DNA of 64,000 bases from SZUA-430 sp965227535 (GCA_965227535.1 OZ245761.1:62001-126000); one strand, 5' to 3'; positions 53,561 through 62,659 are shown, numbered from the stretch's first letter. Notes: a model not told the origin generated them from the sequence alone. A program made the numbers and translations.

Positions 53561-54111
53561 ACAAGTCCATCGCACTGATCACCGCCGCGTTCATCGGCGC
53601 CGTCACGCCCGCCATCGCGGCGGAGGACATCTACGTCCTCCGCAGCATCCACGAGCGACAGAAGCCCACCCCAAACTGGTGCGCCTCGCCCAAAACAGGC
53701 TTCGAGCCCTTCGCGACCGACCCCGAACGCTTCTTCTCATTCTGGAGTCTGCGGCAGGAGCCCGCGACCGGCAAAGTCACCGATGCAAAAGTCGCGCGCG
53801 TCGCCGAACTGCGCGGCTGCTTCGGGCCGACTAACGAACGCCCGCGCCAAAATTTCTACGCCGAGATCAAGCGGGGCGAGTTGTCGTTCAAGGGCAAAGG
53901 CGAGTGCCTCGCCCTCAACGTCGACTTCCCCGAACCCGGCCTCTTCCCCGTCCGCTGCCAGCTCGTTTTGAGCGGCTTGCCCGCGCCATACGTCGGCGGC
54001 GTGCTGACGACCAACACGATCACAAGCAAAGTAAGCTTCGGCGGCGACACCGACCCACCCGGGTACACCCAAGCATCGATCGCAACGATCCGTCTCTGGA
54101 AGAGAAAATAG
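53557..54111 (+). CDS. Exported hypothetical protein
   Basis: A 184-residue protein with a signal peptide (1-21, AIA before the mature EDIYV). The mature part is mostly beta with cysteines at about 42, 87, 116 and 133; no known domain. It is the last gene of the carotenoid oxygenase operon, so a periplasmic role there is plausible. Confidence 0.72.
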   Translation: MNKSIALITAAFIGAVTPAIAAEDIYVLRSIHERQKPTPNWCASPKTGFEPFATDPERFFSFWSLRQEPATGKVTDAKVARVAELRGCFGPTNERPRQNFYAEIKRGELSFKGKGECLALNVDFPEPGLFPVRCQLVLSGLPAPYVGGVLTTNTITSKVSFGGDTDPPGYTQASIATIRLWKRK

Positions 54112-54170
54112 GCAGCGAGCCGCTGACGAGTGCTGAAGGGGAGAGTGACCCACGGGCCCCCCTGCGATGT

Positions 54171-54251
54171 TCAATGCAAAGCGTCCTTGAGTGCGGTAAT
54201 GGCCTGCTTGATCGCCGCGCCGTCGCGGGACACTTCACCCCTGTGCACCAT
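54171..54251 (-). CDS. Possible 26-residue ORF behind the SDH-type protease
   Basis: ATG 54251, with AAGG just upstream, opens a short frame with protein-like composition (GEVSRDGAAIKQAITALKDA near its end). It is in the same frame as the protease gene that stops at 54291, separated only by that TAG and 13 sense codons. It may be a small protein, a lost C-terminal tail, or a chance frame. Confidence 0.3.
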   Translation of the reverse strand: MVHRGEVSRDGAAIKQAITALKDALH

Positions 54252-54290
54252 GTCAACCTTCGGCTGGCGGACGGCCTGAGGTCCCGGCGC

Positions 54291-55988
54291 CTATCCCGAA
54301 CAAAAAATCACGCTGCGATACCCGTTATCCGGATCGCGGAATTCGTGGACGATCTGCAGCGGCTCGTCCGGCATCGCGTTCGTGACTTTGAGGCCGAGCT
54401 TGCGCGCTTCCTGGAACGTCACCGGATAGCCGTGCGTCAACGTCCCGTCGTTCAGCGTACGCGCAATCCGTTCGGCGACGCCGGGCGCATACACGCCCTT
54501 CATCAGCTCCAGCGCCTTCGCATGATCGTCCCGCATCAGCCGCTCGCTGCGCTCGCCCAGGAACAGCGTCGCGTCGTCGATCTTCTTGCGCGGCTTTTGC
54601 TTGAGCACCGACACCCAGGCGCTGACCGGTACGCCGTTATACTGCGTGTCGATGGGCCCCAACGCCGCGTGATGGCCCATGACGATCTCGTCGGCGGCGA
54701 GCGCGATGATCGTGCCCGCCGACCAAGCGAAGTACGGTACAAAGACGGTCTTGCGCCCACGATGCGCCTTAAGCGCCTGCGCAATCTGCCAGCCGTGAAA
54801 GCTGACCCCGCCCGGCGTATGCAAAACGATGTCCAGCGGCGCGTCGGGATCGACCGTCGACAGCGCGCGCAAAACGTCCTTTGCGGTCGTCATGTCGACC
54901 AGTTCGCTGTGCATGCTCGCGGAGTGAACGACGCAAATGACCGACGATCCGCGCCGCTCCTGCATCCGGCGAAGAAACGGCGCGACGCCAAGATGGCAAC
55001 TGGGCTCACACCACCCGTAGCTGTCGCTTGCGCTCGTGCGCCGCTGCGAGACCGCGGTGTCCGAGGCATCGCCGCCGCGCGTGAGCACCTGATTGCCGAG
55101 CTTCACCTCGACATCGTCGCTCGGATAGCACTGACACGCCTCAATGATCTCAAAGATTTCGTCGGGCATGTCGGTCGCAACGGCAAGGCCCAGCCGGCCG
55201 GCGGCCGCGGGACCGATCGGCGTGGTATCCATGCGCGAGGGATTGAACAGATGCCGCGCGAACGGCGCCGCGGCGGGCGAGGCCGCCTCCAGAACGAACG
55301 CGCGCAGTTCGCGCCACATATTGCGCGCGTAGTGCAACCGCACCAGCGTCTCGTCTTCAACGTGACGCACGCCTTTGCGCCTGACCAGCGTCTCGAGTGA
55401 AGCGTCCATGGGCTGCGGAAACGAAAACCCCGCCTGCGGTCCCATCACCACGCGATCCGCCGCAAGCGCGATCAGCGCGCTAAGCCCGAACGCGTAATAC
55501 GGCACAAAGACCGTGGTCGGTCCTTTGTGCGCTTTGATGGCGCGCGCGATCTGCTGAATCGAAGACGGGTACCCGCCGAGCGAATGCAAAACGATGTCGA
55601 GCGGCGCGTCGGCCGGAACGTTGCGCAACGACCACAGAAAATCCTGAAGGTGTTCTTCGCCGATGCCCTGGTGGCGCGCGCCGCGATAATGAACGAACCC
55701 CACGACATGGGACTTCCGCTTCGCTTCCAACCGCTGGATCGCATCGCCCCACGGCGTCGTCGGTGCGTCGCGGACGACGGTCGGAGAGGGCGAGGGCGGT
55801 TGATCCGCCGCAAGAACAACGCGCTGGAACGCTTGCGATGTCGGGACGTCCCCGGGAGCCGACGGCGCGGCGCGCACCATCCACCGCCACGTCACTGCGG
55901 CCAAGCCAACGAGAACTACCGCGACAGAGGCCGTTTGCAGCTGACCGAACAGCGCCACGCCCTTCAGCGTTTCAAAAATCCACTCCAC
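54291..55988 (-). CDS. Membrane-anchored protease with two SDH-type Clp-fold domains
   Basis: A 565-residue protein: one N-terminal membrane helix (about 18-35), then two copies of the serine dehydrogenase proteinase (SDH, ClpP/SppA-fold) domain, about 95-300 and 350-555. The second has the intact set LHTPGG (389-394) and the nucleophile S423 in FAWSAGT. In the first copy LHSLGG is kept but the matching segment is AFGLSAL with Gly at 168 in place of Ser, so it is probably inactive. GTG 55988 is chosen because GGGGGA precedes it; ATG 56093 would add 35 residues. Confidence 0.82.
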   Translation of the reverse strand: MEWIFETLKGVALFGQLQTASVAVVLVGLAAVTWRWMVRAAPSAPGDVPTSQAFQRVVLAADQPPSPSPTVVRDAPTTPWGDAIQRLEAKRKSHVVGFVHYRGARHQGIGEEHLQDFLWSLRNVPADAPLDIVLHSLGGYPSSIQQIARAIKAHKGPTTVFVPYYAFGLSALIALAADRVVMGPQAGFSFPQPMDASLETLVRRKGVRHVEDETLVRLHYARNMWRELRAFVLEAASPAAAPFARHLFNPSRMDTTPIGPAAAGRLGLAVATDMPDEIFEIIEACQCYPSDDVEVKLGNQVLTRGGDASDTAVSQRRTSASDSYGWCEPSCHLGVAPFLRRMQERRGSSVICVVHSASMHSELVDMTTAKDVLRALSTVDPDAPLDIVLHTPGGVSFHGWQIAQALKAHRGRKTVFVPYFAWSAGTIIALAADEIVMGHHAALGPIDTQYNGVPVSAWVSVLKQKPRKKIDDATLFLGERSERLMRDDHAKALELMKGVYAPGVAERIARTLNDGTLTHGYPVTFQEARKLGLKVTNAMPDEPLQIVHEFRDPDNGYRSVIFCSG

Positions 55989-56158
55989 GCCGCGCGTCCC
56001 CCGATCCCACGAGGGAACTAAAGTACGATCCGGCTGGAAATGCACCTGCGAAGCTTCTGCGCGGCGGAGCACCGCGGCAAGAGTGGTAAGCAAGCGACGG
56101 CCAACTCGCGCCTCAGGCGAAACGCCCGCGCCGCCGTCGCCTCGGCAGCGAAGTCCGG

Positions 56159-58261
56159 CTACGCCAGCGTTCGCACCGAAGGCTCCCGTTTGAAGAACCG
56201 CCGTGCCGCCGCGCGCACGAAGTCCTTGCCCAATCCCGTCACACCCTCGTCCGGCGTTACGCCTGCCTTGTCGAGCAAAGCCTTCGCGCCCGCGCTGGCG
56301 CCGATCGCCTTGAGATGTCCGAAGGCGTCCATCACGAACTGAACGGCCGCCGCATCCTTCGTCAGCGCTTGCGCACCCTCCGGCGAAAGCACCAACGCCA
56401 CCGCGTCGAACATGATGGATGGTGTCCCCGCAAGCTGCCCATCGGCCGGAATGTGCTTGCCGCCTTTGGCCTTCACACCGCCGACTTTCGGCGCCACAAG
56501 AACCGGCCGCCCTTTTGCCGCCGTAACGGCCTTGCCGACCGCCTCGATCTCAGCCGGATCCGATCCGTCCGCGATCAGGATTCCGACCGACCGGCCCTCA
56601 AACGTCTCGCGCTGCATCGGTCCTTCGATGATGCGCAACGCCGGCGACAGCTCTAGATCAATCGGCTTCGCCGCCGCGGCCGACGCCTTAGGCACCGCCG
56701 CGCCAAGCCCGGCCGCTACGCGCTGCGCCAACGCCGGATCGACGTTCACGAGGTTCGACAACACGCGCACCCGCACATGCTCCAACTGCACCTTCGACAA
56801 CTCGAACACCATCGCAGACGCCAAATGCGCTTGCTCCGCTTCATGCAGCGAGCGGAAGAACAACCGCGCCTGACTATAGTGATCGGCAAAACTCTCCGGC
56901 CGGATGCGCACCTTGCCGCCCGTGTCGCTCGCGACATCGATATCGGCAAAGGGCGTGAACCCCGTCACCGGACATTCGCGCGGCCCAGTCTCTTCTCCGG
57001 CCTGCGCCAGACTGTTCGGCTCATAGTTCGCGCGGCCCTTGGGCACCTGCGTCTGCATCATCCCGTCGCGCTGAAAGTTTGCCATCGGGCACTTCGGCGC
57101 GTTGATCGGCAGCTGATGAAAGTTCGCCGTCCCAAGCCGGCTCTTCTGCGTATCGAGGTACGAGAACAAACGCCCTTGCAACAGCGGATCGTTCGTGAAG
57201 TCGACGCCCGGCACGATGTTCGCCGGGCAGAACGCAACCTGCTCAGTCTCCGCAAAGAAATTGTCCGGCATCCGATCGAGCACCATGCGACCGACAATCC
57301 GCACCGGCAACACTTCTTCCGGGATCAGCTTCGTCGGATCGAGAACGTCGAACTCGAACTTCTCGGCAAATTCCTCGTCGAACAACTGCAGTCCCAATTC
57401 CCATTCCGGGTAATCGCCGCGCTCAATCCGTTCGAAGAGATCGCGCCGCTGAAAATCCGGATCGGCGCCGGCGATCTTCACCGCTTCATCCCAGATCGTC
57501 GACTGCAGCCCAAGCTTGGGCTTCCAGTGAAACTTGACGAACGTCGACTTGCCTTTCGCATTGACGAGCCGGAACGTATGCACGCCGAACCCCTCCATCG
57601 TCGCGAAGGAACGGGGCAGGGTGCGATCCGACATCGCCCACATGATCATGTGAGTGCTCTCAGGCATCAGCGAAATGAAATCCCAGAACGTATCGTGCGC
57701 CGACGCCGCCTGCGGAAAGCCGCGATCGGCCTCCATCTTCACCGAATGGATAAGGTCCGGAAATTTGATCGCATCCTGAATGAAGAACACCGGGATATTG
57801 TTACCGACCAAATCCCAGTTGCCCTCCTGCGTATAGAACTTGACCGCAAACCCGCGCACGTCGCGCGGCGTGTCGACAGACCCAGCACCGCCCGCGACGG
57901 TCGAGAAGCGCACGAACACCGGCGTCTTCTCGCCCGGACGTTGAAACAGATCCGCCTTCGTGATCGACGACAGCGATTTGTAGACTTCGAAGTAACCATG
58001 CGCCGCCGTGCCGCGCGCATGAACGATCCGCTCAGGAATGCGCTCGTGGTCAAAGTGGAAAATCTTCTCGCGCAGCGCAAAATCTTCCAGCAGCACCGGC
58101 CCGCGCGCACCCGCCTTCAATTGATTCTGATTGTCCGAAATCCGGATGCCTTGGTTTGTCGTGAGATGACCGTCGGCGGTATGCGGACCTTTGGCTGGCA
58201 CGCGTTGGTGCAACTCACCCGCGTTTCCCGCGTCCGTGCTGAATTTCGGAGATTTTGACAT
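56159..58261 (-). CDS. katE: Large-subunit catalase (HPII type)
   Basis: A 700-residue clade 2 catalase. The haem domain has FDHERIPERIVHARGTAAHGYFE with the catalytic His, NNIPVFFIQDAIKFPD with the Asn, and the proximal FSYLDTQKSRLG with the haem-ligand Tyr. The C-terminal 150 residues are the flavodoxin-like/GATase domain of this clade (VGILIADGSDPAEIEA). ATG 58261 is used in preference to the longer frame. An EcfG-like promoter 46 bases upstream suggests control by the general stress response. Confidence 0.95.
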   Translation of the reverse strand: MSKSPKFSTDAGNAGELHQRVPAKGPHTADGHLTTNQGIRISDNQNQLKAGARGPVLLEDFALREKIFHFDHERIPERIVHARGTAAHGYFEVYKSLSSITKADLFQRPGEKTPVFVRFSTVAGGAGSVDTPRDVRGFAVKFYTQEGNWDLVGNNIPVFFIQDAIKFPDLIHSVKMEADRGFPQAASAHDTFWDFISLMPESTHMIMWAMSDRTLPRSFATMEGFGVHTFRLVNAKGKSTFVKFHWKPKLGLQSTIWDEAVKIAGADPDFQRRDLFERIERGDYPEWELGLQLFDEEFAEKFEFDVLDPTKLIPEEVLPVRIVGRMVLDRMPDNFFAETEQVAFCPANIVPGVDFTNDPLLQGRLFSYLDTQKSRLGTANFHQLPINAPKCPMANFQRDGMMQTQVPKGRANYEPNSLAQAGEETGPRECPVTGFTPFADIDVASDTGGKVRIRPESFADHYSQARLFFRSLHEAEQAHLASAMVFELSKVQLEHVRVRVLSNLVNVDPALAQRVAAGLGAAVPKASAAAAKPIDLELSPALRIIEGPMQRETFEGRSVGILIADGSDPAEIEAVGKAVTAAKGRPVLVAPKVGGVKAKGGKHIPADGQLAGTPSIMFDAVALVLSPEGAQALTKDAAAVQFVMDAFGHLKAIGASAGAKALLDKAGVTPDEGVTGLGKDFVRAAARRFFKREPSVRTLA

Positions 58262-58306
58262 CGATGGGGCTCGTTTCCGGAAGGGGGGTATCTCTGCGCA
58301 GGTTAG

Positions 58307-58331
58307 AACCCGTCCACACTGCATTGGTTCC
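58307..58331 (-). promoter_or_regulatory. EcfG-type general stress promoter of katE
   Basis: On the minus strand GGAAC is followed after 16 bases by GGTT, matching the alphaproteobacterial EcfG consensus GGAAC-N16/17-CGTT with one difference. The -10 end is 46 bases before the catalase start. The region also separates katE from the divergent oxidoreductase. Confidence 0.6.
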
Positions 58332-58410
58332 GCACCGGTTCGAACAATCGCAAACACAGGCATCCCTCAGAGGCCAGGCGCGTTTTGTCGTGCAGAGGGA
58401 CCCCAAGATC

Positions 58411-59637
58411 ATGACGACAGAACCGGCAGGCTTGACGGCAGAGCGCGACTTGCGCACGGGCGGCCCCGTTTGGTTGGACGGCGGAAAACCCAATATCGCC
58501 GCATCGCCTTTGAGCGAAAGCATTGAGGTTGACGTGGCCATCGTCGGCGGCGGCATCACCGGCGCACTGGTCGCCGACGGCATTCTCCAGACTGGTCGCT
58601 CACTTGCAGTCTTCGATCGCAGAGGCTTCGTCACCGGCTCGACATGCGCCAGTACCGCATTGCTGCAATTCGAAATCGACAAGCCGCTTATCCATCTGCA
58701 AGAGAAAATCGGTCGTGAAAAAGCGTCGCGCGCCTATTGGCGCTCCGCCGACGCACTCAATCATCTGCGCGGCCGCGTGATGGATTTGGGCCTGCGCGCC
58801 GCCTTCGCCGAACGTCACGCGCTCTATCTGCCCGGCAACGTCCTCGACGTCGCCGACCTGAAACGCGAGGCCGACGCACGCACGTGCATCGGCCTGCGTT
58901 CGCGCTTCATCGAACGCGACGAAGTCAAAACGCTGATGGACATCGACGCGCCGGCCGCCATCTGGTCCGCGGGCTCCGGCGAAATCGATCCCGTGCGCTT
59001 CACCGCATCGATGTGGCGCTCTGCGCTTAAGCGCGGCGCAGCGCTTTATGCGCCAACCGAAATCACGGACATGGAACACGGCCGCGACGCGGTCACACTC
59101 ACGACCGACAACGCTTTCGAAGTAAAGGCGCGCCACGTCATCTTCGCGACCGGCTACGAAGTCGCAAAGTTCGTGGGCTTACGCGGACAAAAGATCACCT
59201 CGACCTGGGCCATCGCAACAAAGCCGCAGCCGGACGCGCTGTGGCGCTCGCGCTGCCTCATCTGGGAAGCCGCCGACCCCTACCTCTACATCCGCACCAC
59301 GGCTGACGGCCGCGTGGTCGTCGGCGGCGAAGACGAAGATTTCTCCGACGAGGAAACGCGCGACCGCCTCATCACCGTCAAGACCAACAAGATCGCGAAG
59401 AAGGTCGGCGCGCTATTACCAATGATCGACCCGACCCCCGAATTCCGTTGGGCCGGCATGTTCGGCGACAGCCCCGATGGCCTGCCCACGATCGGCCCCG
59501 TCCCGAACGCGCCGCGCTGCTTCGCGGTCCTGGGCTTCGGCGGCAACGGCATCACCTTCGGCGCCGTCGCGGCGCAGCTCATCCAGCGCGCCATCGTCGG
59601 CATCGAAGACCCGGACGCGAAGCTCTTCTCGCTCTGA
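58411..59637 (+). CDS. FAD-dependent oxidoreductase (DAO family)
   Basis: A 408-residue enzyme with the dinucleotide fold VAIVGGGITGALVADG (about 42-57), the C-terminal PTIGPVPNAPRCFAVLGFGGNGITF region, and GGEDEDF. It belongs to the glycine/D-amino-acid oxidase-like group. The ATG at 58411 fits the family better than the earlier in-frame starts. It is divergent from catalase, which could remove peroxide it makes (inference). A cupin gene follows. Confidence 0.87.
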   Translation: MTTEPAGLTAERDLRTGGPVWLDGGKPNIAASPLSESIEVDVAIVGGGITGALVADGILQTGRSLAVFDRRGFVTGSTCASTALLQFEIDKPLIHLQEKIGREKASRAYWRSADALNHLRGRVMDLGLRAAFAERHALYLPGNVLDVADLKREADARTCIGLRSRFIERDEVKTLMDIDAPAAIWSAGSGEIDPVRFTASMWRSALKRGAALYAPTEITDMEHGRDAVTLTTDNAFEVKARHVIFATGYEVAKFVGLRGQKITSTWAIATKPQPDALWRSRCLIWEAADPYLYIRTTADGRVVVGGEDEDFSDEETRDRLITVKTNKIAKKVGALLPMIDPTPEFRWAGMFGDSPDGLPTIGPVPNAPRCFAVLGFGGNGITFGAVAAQLIQRAIVGIEDPDAKLFSL

Positions 59638-59687
59638 CGCCGCAGCGCCGCTATCCTCCCGCGCCAACATCTTAGGGAGGATCAAAA

Positions 59688-60236
59688 ATGAGTGCGTTCC
59701 AAGAAGCGATGCGCCGTGTCATCACCGGCGACGACGCGCAAGGCAAGTCGGTCGTCATCATCGACGGCGGCCCGTCGTCGACAATCGGCGACCCGAACCT
59801 CGGCGGCCTGTTCGAAATCTGGGAAGACGCGGCCTCCGGCCCGCTCGATCCGCGCGACCACAAAGATCTCGGCACAAAGCGACCCGTCCTGGGTCCGCGC
59901 AGTGGCAACGTGCAAGTCCGCTGGTTCGTGATCACGCCCCAACCCGACGGCGTCCCCAAAGCGCAACTCGACGCCGCCGTCCGCGCACGCTTCGCCGATT
60001 TCGATGGCGAAAAGCACATCATTGACCAAACGCGCCACCCTGCGATGCACGAAACGCATTCGATCGACATCATCTGCCTGCTGCAGGGCGACGCGACGCT
60101 GATCCTCGAAGGCAGCGAAACGCGCTTGAAGCCGGGCCAAGTCGTCATCCAGCGCGGAACAAATCACGCCTGGCAAGCGCACGGCGGTCCGGCACTGTTT
60201 CTCGCGGTCCTTATCGATCGGCCGCTGAAACACTAG
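59688..60236 (+). CDS. Cupin-domain protein
   Basis: A 182-residue protein with a C-terminal cupin: HETHSIDIICLLQGDATLIL, then LKPGQVVIQRGTNHAW. The metal ligands (His, Glu/His) look present. The N-terminal 80 residues carry no known domain. Similar proteins are small-molecule binders or dioxygenase-like. AGGGAGG precedes the ATG. It is 50 bases after the oxidoreductase and likely cotranscribed. Confidence 0.82.
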   Translation: MSAFQEAMRRVITGDDAQGKSVVIIDGGPSSTIGDPNLGGLFEIWEDAASGPLDPRDHKDLGTKRPVLGPRSGNVQVRWFVITPQPDGVPKAQLDAAVRARFADFDGEKHIIDQTRHPAMHETHSIDIICLLQGDATLILEGSETRLKPGQVVIQRGTNHAWQAHGGPALFLAVLIDRPLKH

Positions 60237-60257
60237 CTCTCAGGTTGATACGATCTG

Positions 60258-60284
60258 GGCCGGCCGCGCGCCGCACGGCCGGCC
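60258..60284. terminator. Strong GC hairpin between convergent genes
   Basis: A 9-base perfect stem GGCCGGCCG/CGGCCGGCC with a 9-base loop lies after the cupin stop and before the stop of the convergent small membrane gene. It has only TCTT after it, so termination may be weak or Rho-aided. Confidence 0.5.
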
Positions 60285-60305
60285 TCTTATGACGTTGGCT
60301 GCGTG

Positions 60306-60494
60306 TTACTCGCACGCCGCTTCGTATTGCGACAGCTTGATCAAACCGGTCAGTTGGCCAAAGCCGGTCGGATCGCGGCCGAATTCGGCGGGCAGCACGA
60401 CGAAAAGCGTCAGCAGAGTCGCCACAAGGGCTGAGCCCAGCGTGAAGGCGACGAGCGATTTCAAAGACACGTTGGCGTTCGCTTGATTGGTCAT
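60306..60494 (-). CDS. Small transmembrane anchor protein next to HupE
   Basis: A 62-residue protein with one helix (about 13-35) and the following VVLPAEFGRDPTGFGQL, a pattern I associate with the 'transmembrane anchor' proteins that accompany HupE/UreJ. The ATG at 60494 lies 2 bases after the HupE stop, so it is coupled. The function is unknown. Confidence 0.65.
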   Translation of the reverse strand: MTNQANANVSLKSLVAFTLGSALVATLLTLFVVLPAEFGRDPTGFGQLTGLIKLSQYEAACE

Positions 60495-60496
60495 GG

Positions 60497-61201
60497 TCAG
60501 AATCCTTGATCGAGGAGATAGCCGGCGAGCTGGTACTGCGTTAGCGCAAAGCCGAGGCCCATCAGCACGACGTTGGCAACAATGGCGTTGCGCTGAAACG
60601 CACCGCTGGTCCGCAGCCAAACGATGGCGAGCAGCATGAAGGTGAGCGCGACGAGCTGGCCCAGCTCAACGCCGACATTGAAGGCGATCATGTTGGGCAA
60701 CAGGCCGTCGGGCGACAGATGCAGGTCCTGAAGTTTGGTCGCAAGCCCGAAGCCGTGAATGAGACCGAAGCCAAGAACCGCAGCGCGTGTGTCGGGCTGA
60801 AAGCCCAACAGCGTTTGAAACCCGCCGATATTGTCGAACGCTTTGTAGACGACCGACAGTCCGATCACCGCGTCGATCAGGTGAGCGTTGACCTGGATAT
60901 CGCCGAAGACGCCGCCCAGCATCGTAATGCTGTGGCCGACGCTGAACAGCGTCACATAGATCGCGACATCGGTCAGGCGATAGAGAAAGAAGATCACGCC
61001 GAACAGGAACAGCAGGTGATCGTACCCCGTCACCATGTGTTTGGCGCCGAGGTAAAGGAACGGGATGATCTGTGGTCCCGTGTTGGCTGCGACAAATGCG
61101 GCGTCCTTACCTTGGACGCCGTGCGCCGACGCGACGCCGCAGCTAAGCGTGAAGACCGCAATCGCGATCGTTGCCCACGCAATCGATGTTCGAATTTGCA
61201 C
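60497..61201 (-). CDS. HupE/UreJ-type metal transporter
   Basis: A 234-residue membrane protein with a signal-like first segment (ending SAHG) and six further helices. The family segment GYDHLLFLFGVIFFL and the late GLIHGFGLA contain the conserved His and Asp residues. HupE/UreJ proteins move nickel, cobalt or copper. GTG 61201 with GGGGA 11 bases upstream is the most likely start, though uncertain. The preceding gene encodes a His-rich exported protein. Confidence 0.85.
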   Translation of the reverse strand: MQIRTSIAWATIAIAVFTLSCGVASAHGVQGKDAAFVAANTGPQIIPFLYLGAKHMVTGYDHLLFLFGVIFFLYRLTDVAIYVTLFSVGHSITMLGGVFGDIQVNAHLIDAVIGLSVVYKAFDNIGGFQTLLGFQPDTRAAVLGFGLIHGFGLATKLQDLHLSPDGLLPNMIAFNVGVELGQLVALTFMLLAIVWLRTSGAFQRNAIVANVVLMGLGFALTQYQLAGYLLDQGF

Positions 61202-61316
61202 GTGTGTTGAATCCCCAATGAGCACCGTCGCACCGGCCCCTTGAAGAAGGCCCCGTGCCGACGCTGAATGACATGACGTGGAGGGTTGAGCGGCGTGCCT
61301 CGCGCGAGGCCGCCTT

Positions 61317-61667
61317 TCAGCCGAGCGGTGGAGGAACCGGCGGTACGAGGTCGATGCCGCCCGGACGCTCCGCGATAGGCGGCGAAGCATCGCGTGCGAA
61401 GGTCGCGAACTTCAGTTCGCTCGGGCGGAGTTCATGCGCCACATCCAGCGAACTGTGCGACGACTTTTCGTGAAACGGGTCTTCTCCCAGCGGATGCGAG
61501 TGATCGCTTGAATCGTGACCGACGCCGTGGTGCGCGTCGCCGTCATCCGGCGGCAGCGTGGCTTCATCACTCGCAGAAGCATGGTCATGGACGGGATGCG
61601 CATACGCCGCGCCTGCCAGGATCACGAACCCGGCAAGAACAAGGACGAGGGCGATGAGCAAACGCAT
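61317..61667 (-). CDS. Exported histidine-rich protein
   Basis: A 116-residue protein: signal peptide (about 1-22, ending AYA), then a mature domain with clusters HPVHDH, DAHHGVGHDSSDHSHP and FHEKSSH. The composition suggests a periplasmic metal buffer or donor. The ATG at 61667 gives a standard signal. It is probably transcribed with the HupE gene 116 bases downstream. Confidence 0.7.
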   Translation of the reverse strand: MRLLIALVLVLAGFVILAGAAYAHPVHDHASASDEATLPPDDGDAHHGVGHDSSDHSHPLGEDPFHEKSSHSSLDVAHELRPSELKFATFARDASPPIAERPGGIDLVPPVPPPLG

Positions 61668-61732
61668 ACCAGAGCAAGCCACTTGGTCCCCGGAGCCGTC
61701 AAGAGTGGGCTTTTGCCGGCCGCTGCACGGGT

Positions 61733-62620
61733 CTATTCCGCGCACGGCTGCGGCTCACCCGCACGGATCAGATTGCACACGAGATCGTTGAGGGGCACGG
61801 CGATGCCATGCTTCGCCGCAAGCCGCACCACGACCTCGTTGCGCGCCTGCCACTCGGTCGCGCGCCCGGCCAAGCGATCGGCGACAATGGAGGGCACGTG
61901 CAAATGCGGCCCCTTTCCGAACATGGCAAGCAAACGATCGGCCAGATCCTCGGGCAACCTCGCACCTTCCGCGCGGCCAACCGCGATCACCTCGGCCGCA
62001 AGCGCGCGATAGACGCGCGCGATGCCCTCATCCGCCAGCACGTCGTTGCCCCGCCGCGTCAGCACGCCAATCGCGCCGCCGACAGCGTTGAGAACAAGCT
62101 TCATCCACGCCGAGCTCAACCAATCGTCGACGATGCGAACTTCGGCAAACGAATGGGCGAGCGCCCGCTGAAACCGCTCGCTCGCGTCCCCGCGCGGAAC
62201 GTCCAGCCGCGCCGGTCCCGTGACATGCGCGCGTCCAGGCGCATCGCGATCGCTCGGACAAGCGACCATCGCCGGCACGATCGAAACCTCGGGCCCGACA
62301 AGCGGTCGAACCCGCGCCTCATGCTCGACGCCGTTCTGCAACACGACGAGCGCCGTGCCCGACCCGCACAGCGAACGCAGCCAGACGTCGGCGTCATGGG
62401 TTTGATGCGCCTTCGTCGCCAGCAGCACGATCTCGAACACCCGCGCTGTGCCCGGGCTCAGCGTCTGCACCGGCCCCTGCACGCGTCCACCGGGATAGGT
62501 CACATCGAGCGTCGCAAACGGCGTGCGGCCCGCGACAAACACCCTGCGCCCCGCCTGGAGCGCCGCCGCGGCAAACGCGCAGCCGATAGCCCCAGGTCCA
62601 ATAACCGCGACGTCGCCCAT
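61733..62620 (-). CDS. Ketopantoate reductase-family oxidoreductase
   Basis: A 295-residue protein of the ApbA/PanE family: NADP loop IGPGAIGCAF at the N-terminus, LLATKAHQT, LQNGVEHEARVRPLVG, and the C-terminal domain with WMKLVLNAVGGAIGVLTRRG. It may be the pantoate-pathway PanE or a related 2-hydroxyacid enzyme; I leave the symbol open. GGAGGA 9 bases before ATG 62620 decides the start. It is divergent from the PAS-GAF sensor gene. Confidence 0.87.
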   Translation of the reverse strand: MGDVAVIGPGAIGCAFAAAALQAGRRVFVAGRTPFATLDVTYPGGRVQGPVQTLSPGTARVFEIVLLATKAHQTHDADVWLRSLCGSGTALVVLQNGVEHEARVRPLVGPEVSIVPAMVACPSDRDAPGRAHVTGPARLDVPRGDASERFQRALAHSFAEVRIVDDWLSSAWMKLVLNAVGGAIGVLTRRGNDVLADEGIARVYRALAAEVIAVGRAEGARLPEDLADRLLAMFGKGPHLHVPSIVADRLAGRATEWQARNEVVVRLAAKHGIAVPLNDLVCNLIRAGEPQPCAE

Positions 62621-62659
62621 GGTGATCAGTCCTCCAGCCTGCAACGTGTCACGCCGCGG

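Noticed and set aside
50262..54111. A complete carotenoid synthesis or cleavage pathway
   Set aside because: No phytoene synthase, desaturase or cyclase genes are present; only the oxygenase belongs to that theme.
60497..61201. Hydrogenase or urease cluster suggested by HupE/UreJ
   Set aside because: No hydrogenase, urease or maturation gene is visible in the window.
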